A stretch of 64,000 nucleotides of DNA, taken from contig NZ_CP100416.1 in assembly GCF_026017845.1 (NCBI RefSeq), positions 7,379,326 through 7,443,325 of the forward strand. The letters are read 5' to 3'. Below the pieces are notes generated by a model that was not told where the DNA came from, did not search any database, and saw only the letters and a list, made by a program, of their open reading frames with translations. Position numbers and translations under genes: made by a program. This document shows, one piece after another, positions 62,226 through 64,000 of this stretch. This stretch comes from Amycolatopsis mediterranei (GTDB taxonomy: Bacteria; Actinomycetota; Actinomycetes; Mycobacteriales; Pseudonocardiaceae). The first letter of the stretch is position 1, and each line of letters begins with the position of its first letter.

Positions 62226-63884
62226 ATGTCCACCCCCGAGGTTGCCGCCGAAGCGATCGGCGGACCCAACCCGATCGTCGGCTTCCGCCGCAAGGACCTG
62301 CTCGACTCGCTGCGCACGGTCGCCGCCGAGGCCGTCAAGCACCCGAAGCACACCACGGCGAGCCTGCGCCACCTGGCCAGGACCGCGGTCGCCGCCGCCC
62401 GCGGTCGCGGCGAGCTGGTGCCCGCCGCCAAGGACCGCCGGTTCCGCGACTCCGCCTGGACGCAGAACTTCCTCTACCGCCGGCTGCTCGGTGTCTACCT
62501 CGCCGCCGACGCCGAGCTCGACACCTGGCTCGGCGGCACTGGACTGTCCGAAGTGGACCGTGAGCGGGCGCGGTTCGTGCTCTCGCTGGCCCTCGACGCG
62601 CTCGCGCCGAGCAACCTGCCGCTCAACCCCGCCGCGGTCAAGCAGTTCATCGACACCGGCGGCGAGAGCGCGGTCGAGGGCGCCCGCCACTTCGTCGGCG
62701 ACGTCCGCGACGGCACCTTCCCCCGCCAGGTCGACACGGAGAAATTCACCCTCGGCGAGAACCTCGCCACCACCGAGGGTGCCGTGGTGTTCCGCAACGA
62801 GGTCCTCGAACTGATCCAGTACACCCCGCGCACCGAGCAGGTGCACGCGCGGCCGCTCGTGATCGCCCCGCCGCAGATCAACAAGTTCTACGTCTTCGAC
62901 CTCTCGCCGGAGAAGAGCCTGGTCCGTTACGCGCTGGACCACGGCTTCCAGGTGTTCGTCGTCAGCTGGCGCAACCCGACCGCCGAGCAGCGCGACTGGG
63001 AGCTCGTCACCTACCTCACCGCGCTGGAGGAGGCGATCGACGCGGCGTGCGCGATCACCGGCAGCCCGGACGTCAACCTGGGTGGCGCGTGCTCCGGCGG
63101 CATCACGTCGGTGTCGCTGGCCGCGTACCTCGCCGCGCGCGGCAAGCCGGTGATTCACGCGCTGACGCTGTTCGTGAGCGTCTTCGACATGGCCGAGGAC
63201 AAGACGCTGCTCGGCGTGTTCGCCAGCGAGGAGACGCTGGCCGCCGCCAAGCGGAACTCGCACGTGCGCGGCGTGCTCGACGGCCGTGAGCTGGCGCGGG
63301 TGTTCAACCTGTTGCGCCCCAACGACCTCATCTGGTCGTACTGGGTGAACAACTACCTGCTCGGCAAGCGCCCGCCCGCGTTCGACGTCCTGTACTGGAA
63401 CAACGACACCACCCGGCTGCCCGCCGCCTTCCACGGCCAGCTGATCGACATCTACCGCGACAACTCCCTGGCCCACCCCGGCGAGGTCGTCGTCGACGGC
63501 ACTCCGCTGGACCTGGGCAAGATCACCGCTGACGCCTTCGTGATGGCCGGGACCACCGACCACATCACGCCGTGGGACGCCTGCTACCGCTCGGCCCGGC
63601 GGCTCGGCGGCGACGTCGAGTTCACCCTCAGCAGCTCCGGGCACATCCAGAGCATCCTGAACCCACCCGGCAACCCGAAGTCGAGCTACTACACGAACCC
63701 GGAACACCCGGAATCGGCGAAGGCGTGGAAAGACGGCGCGGCCAAGGTCGCCGGCAGCTGGTGGCCGCGGTGGGTCGAGTGGCTCGGCGAGCGCTCCGGC
63801 GAGCAGGTGGCGGCACCGTCCACTGTGGGCAGTGAACAGTACGTTCCGATCGAGGCTGCGCCCGGCAGCTACGTGCGCGCATGA
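62226..63884 (+). CDS. phaC: polyhydroxyalkanoate synthase
   Basis: 552 residues, ATG at 62226 after AAGGAG. The N-terminal 100 residues are a helical region, then NFLYRRLLGVYLAAD and RFVLSLALDALAPSNLPLNPAAVKQ. The alpha/beta-fold core has the lipase-like box GGACSGG with the catalytic Cys (about 286). The catalytic Asp is in GTTDHITPW (about 440) and the His in SSGHIQSILNPPGNP (about 478). It polymerises hydroxyacyl-CoA into PHA; the length and pattern fit class II-like synthases. It overlaps the next gene by 4 nt (ATGA). Confidence 0.92.
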   Translation: MSTPEVAAEAIGGPNPIVGFRRKDLLDSLRTVAAEAVKHPKHTTASLRHLARTAVAAARGRGELVPAAKDRRFRDSAWTQNFLYRRLLGVYLAADAELDTWLGGTGLSEVDRERARFVLSLALDALAPSNLPLNPAAVKQFIDTGGESAVEGARHFVGDVRDGTFPRQVDTEKFTLGENLATTEGAVVFRNEVLELIQYTPRTEQVHARPLVIAPPQINKFYVFDLSPEKSLVRYALDHGFQVFVVSWRNPTAEQRDWELVTYLTALEEAIDAACAITGSPDVNLGGACSGGITSVSLAAYLAARGKPVIHALTLFVSVFDMAEDKTLLGVFASEETLAAAKRNSHVRGVLDGRELARVFNLLRPNDLIWSYWVNNYLLGKRPPAFDVLYWNNDTTRLPAAFHGQLIDIYRDNSLAHPGEVVVDGTPLDLGKITADAFVMAGTTDHITPWDACYRSARRLGGDVEFTLSSSGHIQSILNPPGNPKSSYYTNPEHPESAKAWKDGAAKVAGSWWPRWVEWLGERSGEQVAAPSTVGSEQYVPIEAAPGSYVRA

Positions 63885-64000
63885 CCGGCACACGCCGGGT
63901 CGGCGGCGTCAGCCTTCGCGTCGACGTCAGCCCCGGTGAGGGCACGCCTCTGTTGTTGTGCAACGGGATCGGGGCGAACCTCGAACTGCTCCAGCCCCTC
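63881..64000 (+). CDS. alpha/beta hydrolase, PHA depolymerase-like, cut by the window edge
   Basis: Only the first 40 codons are visible: MTGTRRVGGVSLRVDVSPG, then PLLLCNGIGANLELLQPL. The NGIGAN segment is the oxyanion-hole pattern of intracellular PHA depolymerase (PhaZ)-like hydrolases. The ATG overlaps the PHA synthase stop, so the pair make and mobilise storage polymer. The gene continues to the right. Confidence 0.8.
   Translation, partial: MTGTRRVGGVSLRVDVSPGEGTPLLLCNGIGANLELLQPL

Overview
The window looks like chromosomal DNA from a high-GC, mycelial-type actinomycete. Evidence is very GC-rich coding sequence, frequent GTG and TTG starts, ATGA/GTGA gene overlaps, and families typical of such genomes: SARP and AfsR-like regulators, LAL-type LuxR regulators, ECF sigma factors of the ECF42 and CU044 kinds, many TetR genes beside their targets, and secreted glycoside hydrolases with ricin-type lectin tails. 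A member of the Pseudonocardiales (Amycolatopsis-like) is my best guess, but no marker gene settles it. The first ~133 bases are G and C homopolymers and may mark a contig edge. I see no tRNA, rRNA, CRISPR array or complete transposon.

Layout. 0.2-5.2 kb: a hypothetical gene, an ECF42 sigma factor with its DGPF/YCII partner and a matching promoter, then a TetR gene between an alpha/beta hydrolase and a zinc-free oxidoreductase, with three related operator-like sites. 5.2-14.4 kb: a six-gene island on the minus strand. It contains a Trypco1-like protein, a caspase fused to Hsp70, a small degenerate P-loop protein, a large STAND NTPase with an N-terminal effector-associated-type domain, a trypsin-like protease with a similar N-terminal domain, and an uncharacterised protein with two hydrophobic helices. 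The last four genes are joined by ATGA overlaps. I read this as a predicted NTP-dependent biological-conflict (defence or programmed death) locus, and it is the most interesting part of the window.

14.5-32.4 kb: an amidohydrolase with a divergent TetR, a secreted GH59 and a secreted GH10 enzyme, an SF1 helicase-nuclease fusion, an ECF sigma/membrane-protein pair, a patch of broken genes (25.5-27.0 kb), a ketopantoate-reductase-like gene with a TetR, and small secreted proteins including a G1-type protease with a translationally coupled partner. 32.5-45.5 kb: a SARP regulator, the scar of a second caspase module fused to phosphotransferase debris, an acyltransferase-SGNH membrane protein, truncated luciferase-like and AraC genes, a GDSL esterase, a kinase-like protein, a VOC protein, and a TetR/glycosyltransferase pair.

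45.5-64 kb: an AfsR-like regulator divergent from three secreted proteins, with a direct repeat that fits a SARP box between them; then a SnoaL-like protein, an aldo/keto reductase and a Tat-exported metallo-beta-lactamase-fold enzyme; two LAL regulators flanking a single-chain molybdenum hydroxylase and its small partner; and an acyl-CoA dehydrogenase/PHA synthase/hydrolase operon running off the right end. Many of these units are a regulator next to its probable target, and the number of truncated genes suggests an accessory, turnover-prone chromosome arm. All functional statements come from reading motifs; no database search was run.
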